DNA of 64,000 nucleotides. Source: Rhodeus uyekii. Taxonomy: Eukaryota > Chordata > Actinopteri > Cypriniformes > Acheilognathidae. Location of the stretch: NCBI GenBank assembly GCA_037043235.1, contig JAWRVZ010000013.1, forward strand, positions 7,121,001 to 7,185,000. Direction: 5' to 3'. Both the position numbers and the translations under genes were made by a program. The notes under the pieces are model-generated. The model saw only the letters and a list, made by a program, of their open reading frames with translations. It did no database searches and was not told the DNA's origin. Every line of letters starts with the position of its first letter. Position 1 is the first letter of the stretch. This document shows positions 49,735-61,842 of the stretch, in pieces.

Positions 49735-50353
49735 TGTAATTCAGCCACATTGGAGAGTTTCAAAGCATGATGAAGAACCCAAGCTCATTCAACTTGAAGT
49801 CATGAACAGATGGCCAAACATTCATCTTCAGGATTTTTTGGTAGAAACCAAAATAAATGGTTCAATATATCATAGCAAGTAAAACAGCCCCAAATCATCA
49901 CACTACCACCACCATATTTTACTGTTGTCATGATGTTGGCTTTTTCTGAAGTGCGATGTTACTTTTATGCCAGATGTAATGAAACCTTCCAAAAATGTCT
50001 ACTTTTGTCTTGTCAGTCCACAGAGTATTTTCCCAAAAGTCTTGGGGATCATTAAGATGTTTTCTGGCAAAAATGAGACGAGCCTTAATGTTATTTTTGC
50101 TCAGCAGTGGTTTTCGTTTTGGAACTATGGTATGCAGGCCATTTTTGCCCAGACACTTTCTTATGGTGGAGTCATGAACACTGACCGTAACTGGGGCAAG
50201 TGAGGCCTGCAGTTTTTGGATGTTGTTGTGGGGTCTTTTGTAACCTCTTGGATGAGTTCTCGCTGCGCTCTTGGGGTGATTTTGGTCGGTCGGCCATTCC
50301 TGGGAACGAAAATAAGAAATCAGGAAGAGGGCCAACTCTTTTCCACACTACTG
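49735..50353 (-). pseudogene. Tc1/mariner transposase relic
   Basis: The minus-strand frame 50335-49928 encodes typical Tc1 sequence. The Tc3-type HTH region includes KLQASLAPVTVSVHDSTIRK, then LGKNGLHTIVPKRKPLLSK, ARKHLNDPQDFWENTLWTDK (the first catalytic Asp of DDE) and FGRFHYIWHKSN. The start is frameshifted relative to the usual N-terminus. Downstream pieces corresponding to the GGGSVMIWGCF region continue in another frame toward 49735. The right end CTACTG is followed by TA at 50354-50355. The left end is truncated, so only half an element remains. Confidence 0.85.
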
Positions 50354-51652
50354 TATATATATCCAAATATAAAATGTATTTGTCATTTTAACTTTTTGAT
50401 ATTTATGTAAATTATTGAATATTTCATTTTCATATAATATTAAATACACAAATGCAATTTTAAATACATTTTGTATATTATGACAACCCAATACATAAAT
50501 AATGAATATATTATCTTATATTAAATTAAATATATCCTGTATATATATATTAATTTAAGTTAGATTGTAACTTCTAAGTAAGTTTTAAGTAGCCAGGTAG
50601 ACACATACATGCACTGTAGGATTCTATAGTTTACTTACACCTGAAAGTACTTTTTTTGCCTCTTCCCTCCTTTTTACTTTTTTCCCCAGTTTTTGGGATT
50701 GGATCAATCTCTAATACCAGTTATCAATCCATTTTTCCTTTCTCTTTTTCTCCTCTTGCCACTGCTCTAATGTTTTTTTTCTGGTGGTTAGTATGTTAAA
50801 CAGCTCTCTAAAGGTATCAGAGTCAGTCACCTGAACTACAGCATGAAGTGTAGACTCAGCACATCTATAAATCTTTTCTGAATGAGAGCACACCACAGAG
50901 ATCAACTCATCCCTTTAAAGTTGCTCCAGGGCTCATACAGAATACATTAAACTCAGAGGCAAATATGCATTTATAGGAGACCAACAATGATGTTTAGAAT
51001 AAATGCAATTGATTTGTTATATTATAAATACACTGAGACACAGTAGTTTTTTCCAAATACTGAGTGTGTGTGTTCATCTTCAGAGCTACTATTTGTCTTT
51101 CAGCATATGATAAATTGATGGAGAAAGATAAATACTACTCTTTCCAACTATTTAATCCATAATGTCCATGTGGTCTAGTCTGCAGTTGTGTTCATTTATA
51201 CATATTCATACATTCCTTCAGATCCCCTCCTTCCATACTCCTTTTTAGTGTTCTTTTTCTTGATTTCTCTCTTTTAATTCATCTCCTCCAACACTTCGTA
51301 TTCCATGACACTCCTTTAACTCCCCCTCAATTCCTCACCCTGCATTCCCTGAAAGAAAGTGATCCATAATGCAAAGCTTTCAGGTCATCTATGATAGTTT
51401 ACTTAAATTAGATTTAGTAGAAGATTTGGTTAGTCTCATTACATTACATTCTTTAACAGATCAATAAATACGATAATAATTGGCAAAACAGCTAACATTA
51501 ACATATCAGCACTGTGACTGCAAAACATGTTTGGAACAAAACACCAACACTCAAATTGATATTTGAAACACTCGTACCTGACAGGTGATCAGAGTGCAGA
51601 GGGGCAATAGTCATCTGTAGGGTGCTGTAGTACTGTGCATTAATGTGTGGCC

Positions 51653-51653
51653 T

Positions 51654-51690
<37 letters not shown>
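51653..51690. repeat. (CA)n microsatellite
   Basis: Dinucleotide CA run of about 38 bp. Confidence 0.95.
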
Positions 51691-51694
<4 letters not shown>

Positions 51695-52734
51695 TACCAT
51701 AGTCTCTTAAGCAATTACCCTGTGGGCTGTGAAGGTCAAGGACACTCTGATCAATCAAAGCAAAAACACATTAAAACATCCAACACACCTTTAATATGAC
51801 CATATCCTCATTCTCTGTGTCATTGTCCAAGATGCCCTCTGGTGTAAAATTACATTTCCATTTTAATGTACTGTCATGTCATAATCACACACTAACACTC
51901 ATGGGAATCATCTTTGATCTTACTGCCCTAGAGTAGGTGGGACATTAATATATTCTTCAACATTAACACAGAAAGATTACTGTTCACCATCACTATTATG
52001 AAGATTTATTAAGAAGTCTTTGAGAGTGATTTCATAGCAATGAAATTATTTAGTGACACAAAAGGTCAAAAAGCTAGTAGTAGCCTTTTTGCTAGTGCTT
52101 TCCTTTTTGAGATATTAATTACTTGATGTAAAATGTCAGCAAAGCTTATAAGGAAAAATGTCTGACAGGTAGAGGGCGTTTATGATGAAATTGTGTGCTG
52201 CTCTTTTTTAGCTGTCACAAAGACAGTAATATCAATGATATTAAGTATGAAATATCACCTACAAGTTACTTAGTTTCTCAGCTTAGAGGAGTGATTTGAA
52301 AAGATTGAGTCCTAATATTAATTAACAATATTCTTATAGAGTGGAAGTAATATCTGAAATAAAGTTGATATACTATATTATAAACATGTATTACTAGATA
52401 CTTTCCCATTTGAAAGCACATGAAGAGAGAGAATGTGAGAGAGAAATAGATATGTTGTTTACCTCGCCAGTATATAAGGCAGTCCATTAGTCAGTTCTGC
52501 TGTACTGCATTTATACTTTAACACTTCAACACACACAAGCAATATGACTGTGGGGTTGCAACTGTCTTTTTAAAAAGTCATTTGCAAGTGAGAGGTTTGT
52601 ACTGTGGGACAAGGTTGAAATAAGTCTGGTTAAGTGATAAATCTACTCTTTCATTCGTCAGATGCTACTGTGTTGTAATTATTTATGTGATTAAGAAATG
52701 GAGAAGTCACACACACATTTACATTTATGTTACA

Positions 52735-52795
<61 letters not shown>
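52735..52795. repeat. (CA)n microsatellite
   Basis: Uninterrupted CA run of about 60 bp. Confidence 0.95.
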
Positions 52796-52796
<1 letters not shown>

Positions 52797-52959
52797 TATG
52801 TTGCATACCATTCATTCAAAGTTCACTGCACACTGTGTAACTGAACACAGTTCTTTAAAATATACGAGCTCAGCATAATAACAACCCCATGGAACTATCT
52901 TTGTATGAAACATCGTGTGGACGTAGATTTGAGAGTTTTAGAGTCACCTTAACTTTCAA

Positions 52960-53445
52960 TCCGGATCTTGATCGTCACAGGAATGATTGGATCCGAACCG
53001 CCTGTAAAGTGAGCAGCGGTGCATTAGCTTTTCTCGAGACATAAATAAAGACATAAATAAGAGTTTATAGCGAAAGCAGGGGAAGAGGTCCTTTATGTCA
53101 TGTCATTAAGATGATGAAATACGTTGCGACACTTCAGACAAACTGCATTGTAAGTGCTGTCTAAGTACGCTAAACGGATGCGACAAGCAGGGACTCGTTT
53201 CAGCGGGGAGGTCGATGGAGTCGTGACAGCGACCGTCGTTTGCTGATTGAGTTTGAGTCGGAACTAACAGCGAGTAGGGCATACGCGCTGCAATTTCCCT
53301 GCTGCATGTGTGTAGATTTACTGCGAGCTGTTGCGCGTGATCTGCGCGAGGGAATTAACAGCAGTCGATCATCTTTACATCTCTTACGGATAGGAGAGGA
53401 GATAAGAGAGCAGGGGACCCTGACTGTTTGTTTTTATATGAGGTA
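52960..53445 (+). promoter_or_regulatory. Possible CpG-rich promoter/untranslated first exon
   Basis: CpG frequency rises sharply here (TTTCAGCGGGGAGG, GCGACCGTCG, GCGCGTGATCTGCGCGAG), with no repeat termini that I recognise. A potential donor TATGAG|GTAAAA lies at 53443. No frame has clear protein similarity. It could be the 5' end of a host gene whose coding exon lies beyond the window. In human, KCNS3 lies on the other side of RDH14 from NT5C1B and would be a candidate by synteny only. An unrecognised LTR is the alternative. Confidence 0.3.
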
Positions 53446-53449
53446 AAAC

Positions 53450-54280
53450 CAACACAGTGCGTGCATTTTGATGATCGTGCAGGTTTCTACATGAATAATG
53501 CACTGCCATTATTTTTAGAGATCGACCATCTCAGTGACTCTTTGCTGAGATCTGCAGAGAATGTATCAACTCATCACTTTTTCACGGGCATGTTTCTCCC
53601 TCTCTGATATTGTTGGCTCTTGAATGATGAATTGCCCATGATGTTCCTCATTTGTAAATCACCAACAAGGTTCTCCAAAATGACTACATGTAATGGAAAT
53701 CCTGCAATTGTCCACTTAACCTCTGATGAGTAATCATTAAAAGTTCAAAATCACATGCATGACTCATCAGTTCTCTAACAGGAACCATACATGCAATGAA
53801 ATTAATTGACATTTTCGGTGATGACTGGTGGATGGTACAATTAACTTCTTTCTGAAAATCTTGGATGTACAACATTCAAACTAAACAACACAAGATAAGT
53901 TTCCTCACAATACATTAGAGAGGAAAAATACATTTTAAGCACATCATAATTTGTTAATGTCTGCTTGTAAAGCCAAAGCTTAGTGTAATAGATCTGTCAG
54001 ATCTCCTTTAATGGCAATTTGAGTGAAGACAAAGCACTGGAAAGAGAAGCAAAGATAAGACACCCCTCAAACAGAGCAGTTCTTTTGAGGATGTTTGAAC
54101 CCCCAGGAGGCATGCTAATAAAAGTATTTGAAGAGGGAGAGGAACCAAGCAGCTTTCCGAATCACTCAGCTATGTACTTAATGATTTACTCCCTCTCCCC
54201 TGAACAACTTCTTAACACGTTTGCATGAAAGAAAATAACAACCCATTTAGCAATGAAAGTGTAGTATGCAGTGCGGGCCA
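53450..54280. other. Gene-free stretch
   Basis: No supported exon or element. The open frame at 54019-54228 has no recognisable domain. Confidence 0.4.
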
Positions 54281-54285
54281 ATGGC

Positions 54286-55006
54286 TGTGAGAGAATGGCG
54301 TGAGGCCTTGTATCTTACAGAGGAGCATAAAAGGAGGAATGATCACAGTGAAAGACAAGAGAGGACCAGGTCTGGGTATTTTACGTTGTGTTTTGTTTAT
54401 ATGTGTGTGGTAGTTGTCCATGATGGGCTGCTGCTTTTACTTTTGATTTTGGTGTTAATTTATTTTGGGATTAAAGTTTGTTGAATGTTCACTAGTTCCT
54501 GCCTCCTTCTTCCCGTAACATCATTCCTCATTACACTGGTGCTGAAACTCAGGAGGAAGGAGGTACATACTGTCAGGGATTCCTCCCTGCTGGGAGAGAT
54601 AACAGTGCTGAGGTGGTCGGCCACCAGGAAGGAGCAGAGAACACTACCCGAGGCGGCGGTTTTAGAGTGACGGAGACCTTGCTGCCGTGCACCTGGTTCG
54701 AGGTGGGGTGGCTGCCATCCATGAGGGTATGGAGAAGTTTCTGCCGTTCTCCAAAACCTGGCCTGTTGCCGTCCGCCATGATGGTGAGGATGGAGTACCC
54801 TTGGGTACCCCCCAGGCTGCAGGGAGCGATGAGGGTATGTGACAAGCTGGGTGGAGACGAGGACCGTTAGAGTATCATTATCAATCACGCCACCAGCCTC
54901 ATGCCATTCTCTCACAACACTCTAACCCTCAACAACCTCGTTTCTCATGGAGGAGCTATGGGAGTATAAAAGGAGAAGCAACGACAGTGAAGGACAAGAG
55001 AGGCTT
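54286..55006 (+). mobile_element. Miniature LTR-type structure (TRIM-like), truncated
   Basis: The first LTR-like part (54286-54536) has a TATA-like GCATAAAAGG, an ATTAAA signal and an end ...TTACA. It is followed at once by TGGTGCTGAAACTCAGGAGG, which looks like a tRNA primer-binding site. An internal CpG-containing stretch of about 330 bp has no intact gag or pol. A second LTR-like part (54866-55006) repeats GGAGTATAAAAGGAG ... GACAGTGAAGGACAAGAGAGG, close to 54322-54365. It stops where DIRS sequence begins. The two repeats are diverged, so this is an old or composite structure. Confidence 0.45.
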
Positions 55007-57027
55007 GCATCAGTCGATCTGAAGGATGCATACTTTCATATAAGCATCTACCCGGCACACACAAAAAAATCCTCAGGGCACAACCTACGAATTTTTGACA
55101 GCTCAGTTTGGGCTGTCACTAGCTCCAAGGGGGTTCAGTAAGTGCGTCGAAGCGGCACTCACACTGCTGAGAATAATGGGTCTAAGAGTGTCAGCATATT
55201 TGGACGATCTATTGTTGTGCGCTCCATCACAGCTGCATGTGGAGAGAGAGCGAGAGACAAAATTGCTTGTGCCTCATTTGGAGAGCTTAGACTTCAAGAT
55301 AAACGAGACAAAAAACTGCTTGGTGCCAGCACAGGAGATAATTTACCTGCGTCTCAGACTGAACTCGAGCGCATCAGGTCAATTTGCGGCTGTCTACCCC
55401 TTTTTCAGAAAGGAAACAGTCTTCTGGGGCTGACTGCGTCAACAGCTTCTGTCATTCCACTGGGACTGTTGTGAATGAGATTCAGCACTGGACAACGGCA
55501 CAGCACTTGTGCCAAAAACTCCACCTCAACTGCAAAAAGTGATAGTGACGTCACTCTAAATACACGCTTTCTGGTCAGTGGAGAGTTTGCTCTTTTCTCG
55601 AGTCAGGGACTCAGCTGGGGGCAGTTTCTCTTAGAAACAGATGCGTCACTCACAGGTTGGGGTGGCAGGATAGCGAAAGGGAAATTACCTCTTTCGCTAC
55701 AGAATGCACATCCTGTATAAATTTCCTGGAACAGTTAACAGTGTTTCTGGTATGGAAAAATGTTGTGCAGTTCCTAAAGAACCACCACATTTATAATAAA
55801 GTGGTGGCATATATAATTTGTCCGGGAGGCACATGAACCCCTCAGCTTCATGGAGTGGCATGGAAACTGTTTGTGTGGGGCATGAAGCATTTTCATTCAC
55901 TACGAGCAATGCATGTCCCGGGAATAAAGAATGTGGGGCTGGATCTCCTGTCCAGAAGGAATCCTCTGTATGAAGAATGGACTCTCCACCCACAGGTAGT
56001 GAACCAGTTGCAGAAGAGATTCCGTAGAGAGGCCTGGCCCTTGAGAGGTTAAGATTTAGTTTTACAGGTTAGCCTGTGAGGGTGATTGAGACTTTTCAGA
56101 ATGTGAGAGTAGCTTCAACATGCTCTGCGTATGATCAGAGGGTGTTTGAGCAATGGTGCACACACAAACACATTATCCCTTTTCTCTATTCAGTTGTATA
56201 TGTTTTCTGCAGAAACCTTTGGATAAGGGCAGAGTTTCAACTGTTAAGGTTTGTCTTGCCATAATTTCTGAATGTCATGTGGGAATTGACAGAAACACTA
56301 TAAGTCAACATACACTTGCTTGTATGGAGGTTTATGAGAGGTGTTTAGCGTTAACACAGGGTTTTAAAGCCATTGATTTTGCCGTGGAATCTGACTGTGA
56401 TTTTAGTCCCCTTTAAGTCCATAGAGAGTATTGAATTAGAGCTCCTTTCAATAATACTGCTTTATTACTGGCTCTTTCAACCACAAAGCAGGTGAACTTC
56501 ATACTTTGTTGGTTCATAACCACTGTATTCGGTTTGCTATGGATTACTTGAGAGTAACTCTCAAAACTAAGCTAGCGTTTGTGCCTAAAGTAAGGGAGTT
56601 AGCTGGTTGATTCATTAGCTTCCCATCAGCAGCCTTTTTCCTCATCAGAGGATGAGTGGCTTCATTGCTTGTGCCCTGTCCATGCGTTGCATCACTATGT
56701 GGACAGAACAAACGCACCATGGAAGAGTAATCAGTTATTTGTTTCATGGGCTGATTTTCATTAGGGTAAACCTATTTCATGTTAGCACCTGTCCCACTGG
56801 GTAGTGGAAGCAATTATATTAAGTTATAATAGCATGGAACTCTGTCCTCTGGAAGGGCTGAGGGCTCATTCTGTTAGAGGTTTAGCAAACTTATGGGCAC
56901 AAATTAAGGGCGTTTCAGTTCAGGACATATGTGCAGCAGCAAATTGGGCTTTACCTCACACATTTATCTTATTTTATAGACTAGTTGTCACTGCACCATC
57001 AATGGCTAATTCTATCCTAAGTGTGTA

Positions 57028-57028
<1 letters not shown>
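55007..57028 (+). pseudogene. Decayed DIRS-type retrotransposon copy
   Basis: Several frames carry the DIRS order. RT appears as SVDLKDAYFHISIYPAHTK, then FGLSLAPRGFSKCVEAALT and a YLDDLLL catalytic box. RNase H follows (LLETDASLTGWGGR near 55630), then VPGIKNVGLDLLSRRNPLYE at 55910. Last are tracts of the tyrosine recombinase, including RAHSVRGLA (HxxR box), ICAAANWALPHTF and FYRLVV with the presumed nucleophile Tyr, ending at a stop near 57028. Frameshifts and deletions break every ORF. ITRs were not found. It is a different subfamily from the two other DIRS copies here. Confidence 0.85.

Positions 57029-57083
<55 letters not shown>
57027..57083. repeat. (AC)n microsatellite
   Basis: Uninterrupted AC run of about 57 bp directly after the recombinase stop codon of the decayed DIRS copy. 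Confidence 0.95.
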
Positions 57084-57084
<1 letters not shown>

Positions 57085-57087
<3 letters not shown>

Positions 57088-58690
57088 CTTGTTTGTGAGG
57101 TATACAGTATATTCCAGTTCTATTTGTTCTATTCTACTGATCATATATGCAATACAGGAGTTGTTTATATCCTATAGTGAATTACTGAGCAAATGTTTAA
57201 AAGAGAACTTTAGGTTATTTATGAATCCCCAGTTCTCTGATAACATGAGTGAGCTTTCTTACCACACTTCCATCCTTGCAGTGGCATGGAAAAGAGATAT
57301 GATGAGAATAAAGTGGGGACTGTCGTGGTTGAGCTGTAAACTGACAAGACATGGTGTAATTGGTGCTTCCAGGATCAGAGTGAGTGAGTGAGATCACTCT
57401 CACTCTGACCTCAGTTATCAGATGAACTAAAGTTATGCAAGTAACCTAAAGATTTCACATAACTTTAAAATACATACTATTAAAGTCAACTTAACTTATG
57501 CTATTTTTTATTTTACAATGGATTAATGCCTGTAAACAAGTCGGTAAATCACTTTGAAGTAAAGGAATAGTTCACAAAAACATGACAATTCTGTTATTTA
57601 CTCATTCTCTTGTTGCTCCAAACCTCTGATATTTTCTGCCATGGAAGAAATTGTGAAGACACTATTATTGCCTTTCCATGCAAATATTCTTCCTTTTGTT
57701 CCCCCTGGTCTCTTGTAAGCTGTAAAAGTAAGGATAAAACTCTGTTTAAGTTGGATATGTTGCACTTACAATTCTAAAAGACTGTTTTCTCTAGGTATTT
57801 AAAACTTTTTGGGTTATTTTATATTTATAAATATCCATTTTTATTATTTTATTCTTTTTACATCTGATCTTAATCTGTATATACTTTAAAGTGATGGATG
57901 GATCCATACATTTTACTCTTGAGAATAATGTGTGAGAACCTAAATTGATTGATAAACTTTGTATTCTAAAACTTGCCAGAATGCCAGTAGTTTGTGAATG
58001 TCGCACCGTGTCTATAGAGTACATTAGCAGCTCAACCCAACTGTCCTCTGATGTGCATGAAAAATCGATTAAGTCAGAAGTTGATGACTCGTACAGAGAA
58101 TATACACGAATTTGCTTTTTGAAAGGAAGTGAATAAAGTGACAAGAAGTAAAAGTGAAAGAAGAGTACAGAACAAAGACAAATCTTTGATTAAGGCAGAA
58201 TTAAACTATTTCACAACACCAGAAGATCTGAAAGAATAATAGATATGTGGCTTTTTGCTCATGCCTCTCAGCATTGAGATCATTTACCATTAAATTTATA
58301 AGCTATTTATGGAAAACTGATGAAAAAAATGTTAAAGTCACAATATAAAATTTGTGAATTAAAATATCCAATAAACACTATATTCTAGAACAATGTTATC
58401 TATTTTATAACAAAAATCATAAGTGGTGGTTGAGCTGATCTTGAAGCATTCCCAATTGGCTGATTGATATTCGCTGGATTATGCCAGAGATCACACGTCG
58501 GACCAATACACACTTTGTTACATTAGTTCCAGCACTGCATACAGTTCGGATCATATTTATTCTACTTTTGAGCACTTGAAGCTCTGGCAGACAAAAACAA
58601 TGAGGGCATCTGCACATGCTGTTACCTTGGTTACCAAACAATGACAAAGAGGAAACAGCTGCTTTCAGCAGATATACAGACTAGTCTTCA
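57085..58690. other. Gene-free stretch with a MITE fragment
   Basis: 57560-57640 carries AATAGTTCACAAAAACATGACAATTCTG, a partial copy of the MITE at 35290. The rest is AT-rich with nothing identified. Confidence 0.45.
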
Positions 58691-58900
58691 GTTCCCTTTC
58701 GAGGGCGGGAACGAGACGGTGCATGGAAAAGATGCATTTGGGAACCTCCCCTTCACGTAAATTTCTGAAACCTTATAGGATAACGCCAGTTGACAACTGG
58801 CCAATTGTCGCGCGATGCGCTCTGGCTGTCAGACAGTATAAATAGCATAAGCGCGGCACTTGCGTCAGATTATTTCCTTCACACGGACTTATGAACAGTT

Positions 58901-59991
58901 ATGGAATCAACAGGAACTAAATGTAAGGTAAGTTGCGCGGGTCCCATTGACCCGCCGGATACTCACGCGTGCTGCGTCGTCTGTCTGGGTCTGGCCCACG
59001 CCGAGGATGCCCTGCTGGAGTCCTCCTGCGGGGATCTGCCGGGGCGCGCGCTGAGATCCAGGAGGGACATAGCGCGCAGTATCGCGGGGAAGGGGTCCGC
59101 TGCCGCCGTCGAGCCGCTGGCGGTCCCCCCCCACACACTCGCGGGGTGACGGTGACGACGCAGCATGCCGTCCTCTGCCGTCCCCCCAAATCACCAGTTC
59201 TCTTCGCGGACTTCCTCCCGGTCGAGGATGACAGAGACGTGGACTCAGTATCCCTCGCTGCATCAGACAGGGACTGGGCGGCGTCGGAGTGCCTCGACAC
59301 AGAGGGCCCTCTAGACCTCCGGCAGGAGCTAGTCAGGGTCCTCGAGAGGGCAGTTAGAGAGCTGGACCTGGACTGGAGTGCTCCACAGGAGCCCGCGAGA
59401 AGTAAGCTGGACTCCTGGTTCCTCCAGTCCAGCCGCCAGCAAGCTGGAGCTAGGAGGGGATCCCCCCTTTTTTCCGTGCAATTGCTGGACGCCGGCAGCA
59501 TGGACGCGGAGGATGTGAGGGACCTGAGAGCGACAACGTCGCTCTCATGGCAACCAAGCGGTCCGCGCAAGCCATCGGCCGCTCTATGGGTTTTTTTAGT
59601 GGTGCACCTGTGGCTAACTCTGGCGGACCCGAGGGACTCAGACCGGAAAATGCTCCTCAACGCACCAATTGCAGCCGCCGGCCTTTTTGATGGCGCAGTC
59701 GAGTCGGTTATGGAAAAAATTTCCGAGGCGCAAAAGCGCGCGAAAGCGATGAGCCACGTGATGCCGAGGCGCGCGTACCAGCAGCCCTCAAGGGCGCGGT
59801 CGGCGTCGGCGCCGCGCCTCCCCCACAGACCGGTGACACAGCAATCGGCGGCTGCAGTTCCGGCGGCTTCTCGCCCGGAACCGGATGTCCGACGCAAGCA
59901 ATGGGCGGGACCCGGGAAGAGGCGTCACGCGCCCAGGGGGGCCCCCCGTCATGACGGCGCACAGCCTCCCGCAGGCAAGCCATCTTCCTGA
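58901..59991 (+). pseudogene. DIRS gag-like protein, frameshifted
   Basis: The start MESTGTKCKVSCAGPIDPPD leads into the Cys/His cluster CCVVCLGLAHAEDALLESSC, equivalent to that of the 39.8-kb element. The frame then shifts near 59130-59170 and continues to 59991 with a conserved MLLNAPIAAAGLFDGAVESV segment and a basic, proline-rich tail. About 110 residues between the acidic region and this segment are missing relative to the other copy. Gag would bind and package element RNA. This copy cannot make a full protein without frameshifting. Confidence 0.75.
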
Positions 59992-61842
59992 CGGTCCCGT
60001 CAAAAGGAAGAGAGAGCTCGCGGGTGGGCCGCCCCCAAAACACCATGTTGTGCGTTATGTCCCCTCTGTTCGTATGGGCGACGATTGCAATGTGTGTGTG
60101 TTAAACCCGGTTTGTGTGGATGCAATAATAAAAACAAATGCTTGTTCACAAAAAGAGTTGTTTCTTCCTCATTCTGTCAGTGTTGTGTCGCTTGCCCTGC
60201 CCCAGAGCGGCGCGGAGCCACAGTATGCACTTGCTCCCTCAATAGTAGCCGACATTTCCCCGCCGCTCCCGACACTCGTCGAGCAGCGTGCAGCCTACCC
60301 TCCGCTTCATCATTTCCTGGAAGCTTGGAGGGCCATTCCAGGCATCTCAGGTTGGTTGCTGGGAATAATTCAGCACGGTTATTCTCTTCAGTTCAGACGC
60401 AGACCGCCCCGTTTCACTGGTGTGGTCCCGTCTCTGGCGCTCCCTCAAAGCGCACCTGTTCTGAGACAGGAAGTTCACAGTCTGCTCGCGAAAGGAGCGA
60501 TAGAGCGCGTCCCTCCGAGCGAGCTAGAGAGCGGATTCTACAGCCGCTATTTCGTGGTGCCCAAGAAAGATGGGGGGCTCCGTCCGATTCTGGATCTGAG
60601 ACCCATCAACCGCGCGCTCCACAAACGCGCGTTCAAGATGGCAACGCTGAGGCAGATACTGGCACAGGTATGTCCCGGGGACTGGCTAGCGTCCGTAGAT
60701 CTGAAAGATGCGTATTTTCATATTCAGATTGCGCCACGCCACAGGCGTTTCCTGAGATTCGCGTTCGAGGGCTCAGCATACCAGTATGGCGTGCTCCCGT
60801 TCGGGCTGGCAATGGGTGTGCTGTGGTATAGCGGACACTGCGTATACCTTTCACGCGAGAGACCCGGGTTCGAAACCCACTCTGTTGCACTTTTAACACC
60901 GCGCACGTTCTCAAAATGTGTGGATGCAGCACTTTCCCCCCTCAGAGCGAGCGGAGTGCGCATTCTAAACTATCTGGACGATTGGCTGATTCTAGCTCAT
61001 ACAAGGGAGGTGCTAATCAGACATACAGACATGCTGCTTCATCATCTGGAGTCACTGGGCCTGCGAGTGAACATGCAGAAGAGCATGCTCACCCCGAGTC
61101 AGTATATGACATATCTAGGTGTGTGCTTCGACTCAGTGGCGATGCGAGCCCGCCTCCCCCCGGAACGCATAGAGACCATCTCTTCGGCTCTGCGTGGCTT
61201 CAGACAGGACCGGTCTGTTCCCCTGAGGGATTTTCAGAGGCTACTCGGTCTTATGGCGTCAGCATCTTCAGTGTGCCACCTTGGTCTGCTGCGAATGCGT
61301 CCACTGCAGTTGTGGCTGAAGACCCGTGGAGAGCGTGGACAGCGGGGCGCATGCGCATCACGATCTCCCGCAGCTGCATCAGCGCTCTGGAACCATGGTC
61401 CAATCAGGACATGTTCAGCCAGGGGGTTCCCCTTGGGCTGGTGACGACACGCACCGTAGTGACGACAGACGCGTCGAGCTCAGGTTGGGGTGCAACATGC
61501 GAGGGCGTTCCGACTTCCGGTCTATGGTCGGAGTCACAGAGCGAGTGGCATATCAACCGCCTGGAGCTGAAAGCGGTATGTTTGGCCCTAAGGGCTTTCC
61601 TGCCGCAAATAGAACAGCAGCATATGTTGATTCGCACCGACAACATGTCCGTGGTTTCATACATAAATCGCCAAGGCGGCGTGCGCTCCAGGGCCCTGTT
61701 CGAGCTGGCAACGAGCCTCCTGCTGTGGGCAGATCAACATCTCCTCTCCATCAGAGCTTCGCACATCCCGGGTGTACTAAACCGCGGAGCGGACATGCTT
61801 TCGAGGAACGGGATTCCTCACGGAGAGTGGAGGCTTCACTGA
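59885..61842 (+). pseudogene. DIRS reverse transcriptase/RNase H with tRNA-like insertion and frameshift
   Basis: Frame 59885-61345 encodes RT: AKGAIERVPPSELESGFYSR, VVPKKDGGLRPILDLRPINR, VDLKDAYFHIQI, VLPFGLA, then an extra 27 residues, then PRTFSKCVDAAL and the catalytic LNYLDDWLILA. After LKTRG the frame shifts (61325-61350). RNase H continues to 61842 with TTDASSSGWGA, HINRLELKAVCLAL and IRTDNMSVVSYINRQGG, so all three acidic residues are present. A TGA at 61840 separates it from the methylase-like domain. The ORF overlaps the end of gag. Confidence 0.85.
60818..60890 (+). other. tRNA-like 73-bp insertion in the RT coding region
   Basis: This sequence has a perfect RNA polymerase III A box (TGGTATAGCGG, 60824-60834) and B box (GGTTCGAAACC, 60867-60877) spaced as in a tRNA gene. 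Its ends GTGC/GCAC can pair, and a CTTTCAC loop-like word resembles a Glu (UUC) anticodon loop, with overall similarity to tRNA-Asp/Glu. D and anticodon stems pair poorly and there is no T-run directly after it, so it is a degenerate tRNA or a tRNA-derived SINE head. Net insertion is 81 bp, keeping the RT frame open. Confidence 0.7.

Larger units (their letters stand above)
50356..52950. other. Gene-free stretch with microsatellites
   Basis: AT-rich DNA with two long CA/AC runs and no exon. A pyrimidine-rich stretch at 51190-51350 could be a decayed untranslated sequence, but nothing supports a gene. Confidence 0.5.

Noticed and set aside
54019..54228. 69-codon frame resembling a short protein
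   Set aside because: No domain, no splice context and weak codon bias; left as gene-free DNA.
58917..59897. 326-codon minus-strand frame within the DIRS gag region
   Set aside because: Shadow of the plus-strand gag in high-GC sequence; no family similarity.
60818..60890. Functional tRNA gene
   Set aside because: A and B boxes are perfect but D and anticodon stems pair poorly and no T-run terminator follows directly, so it is treated as a tRNA-like insertion.
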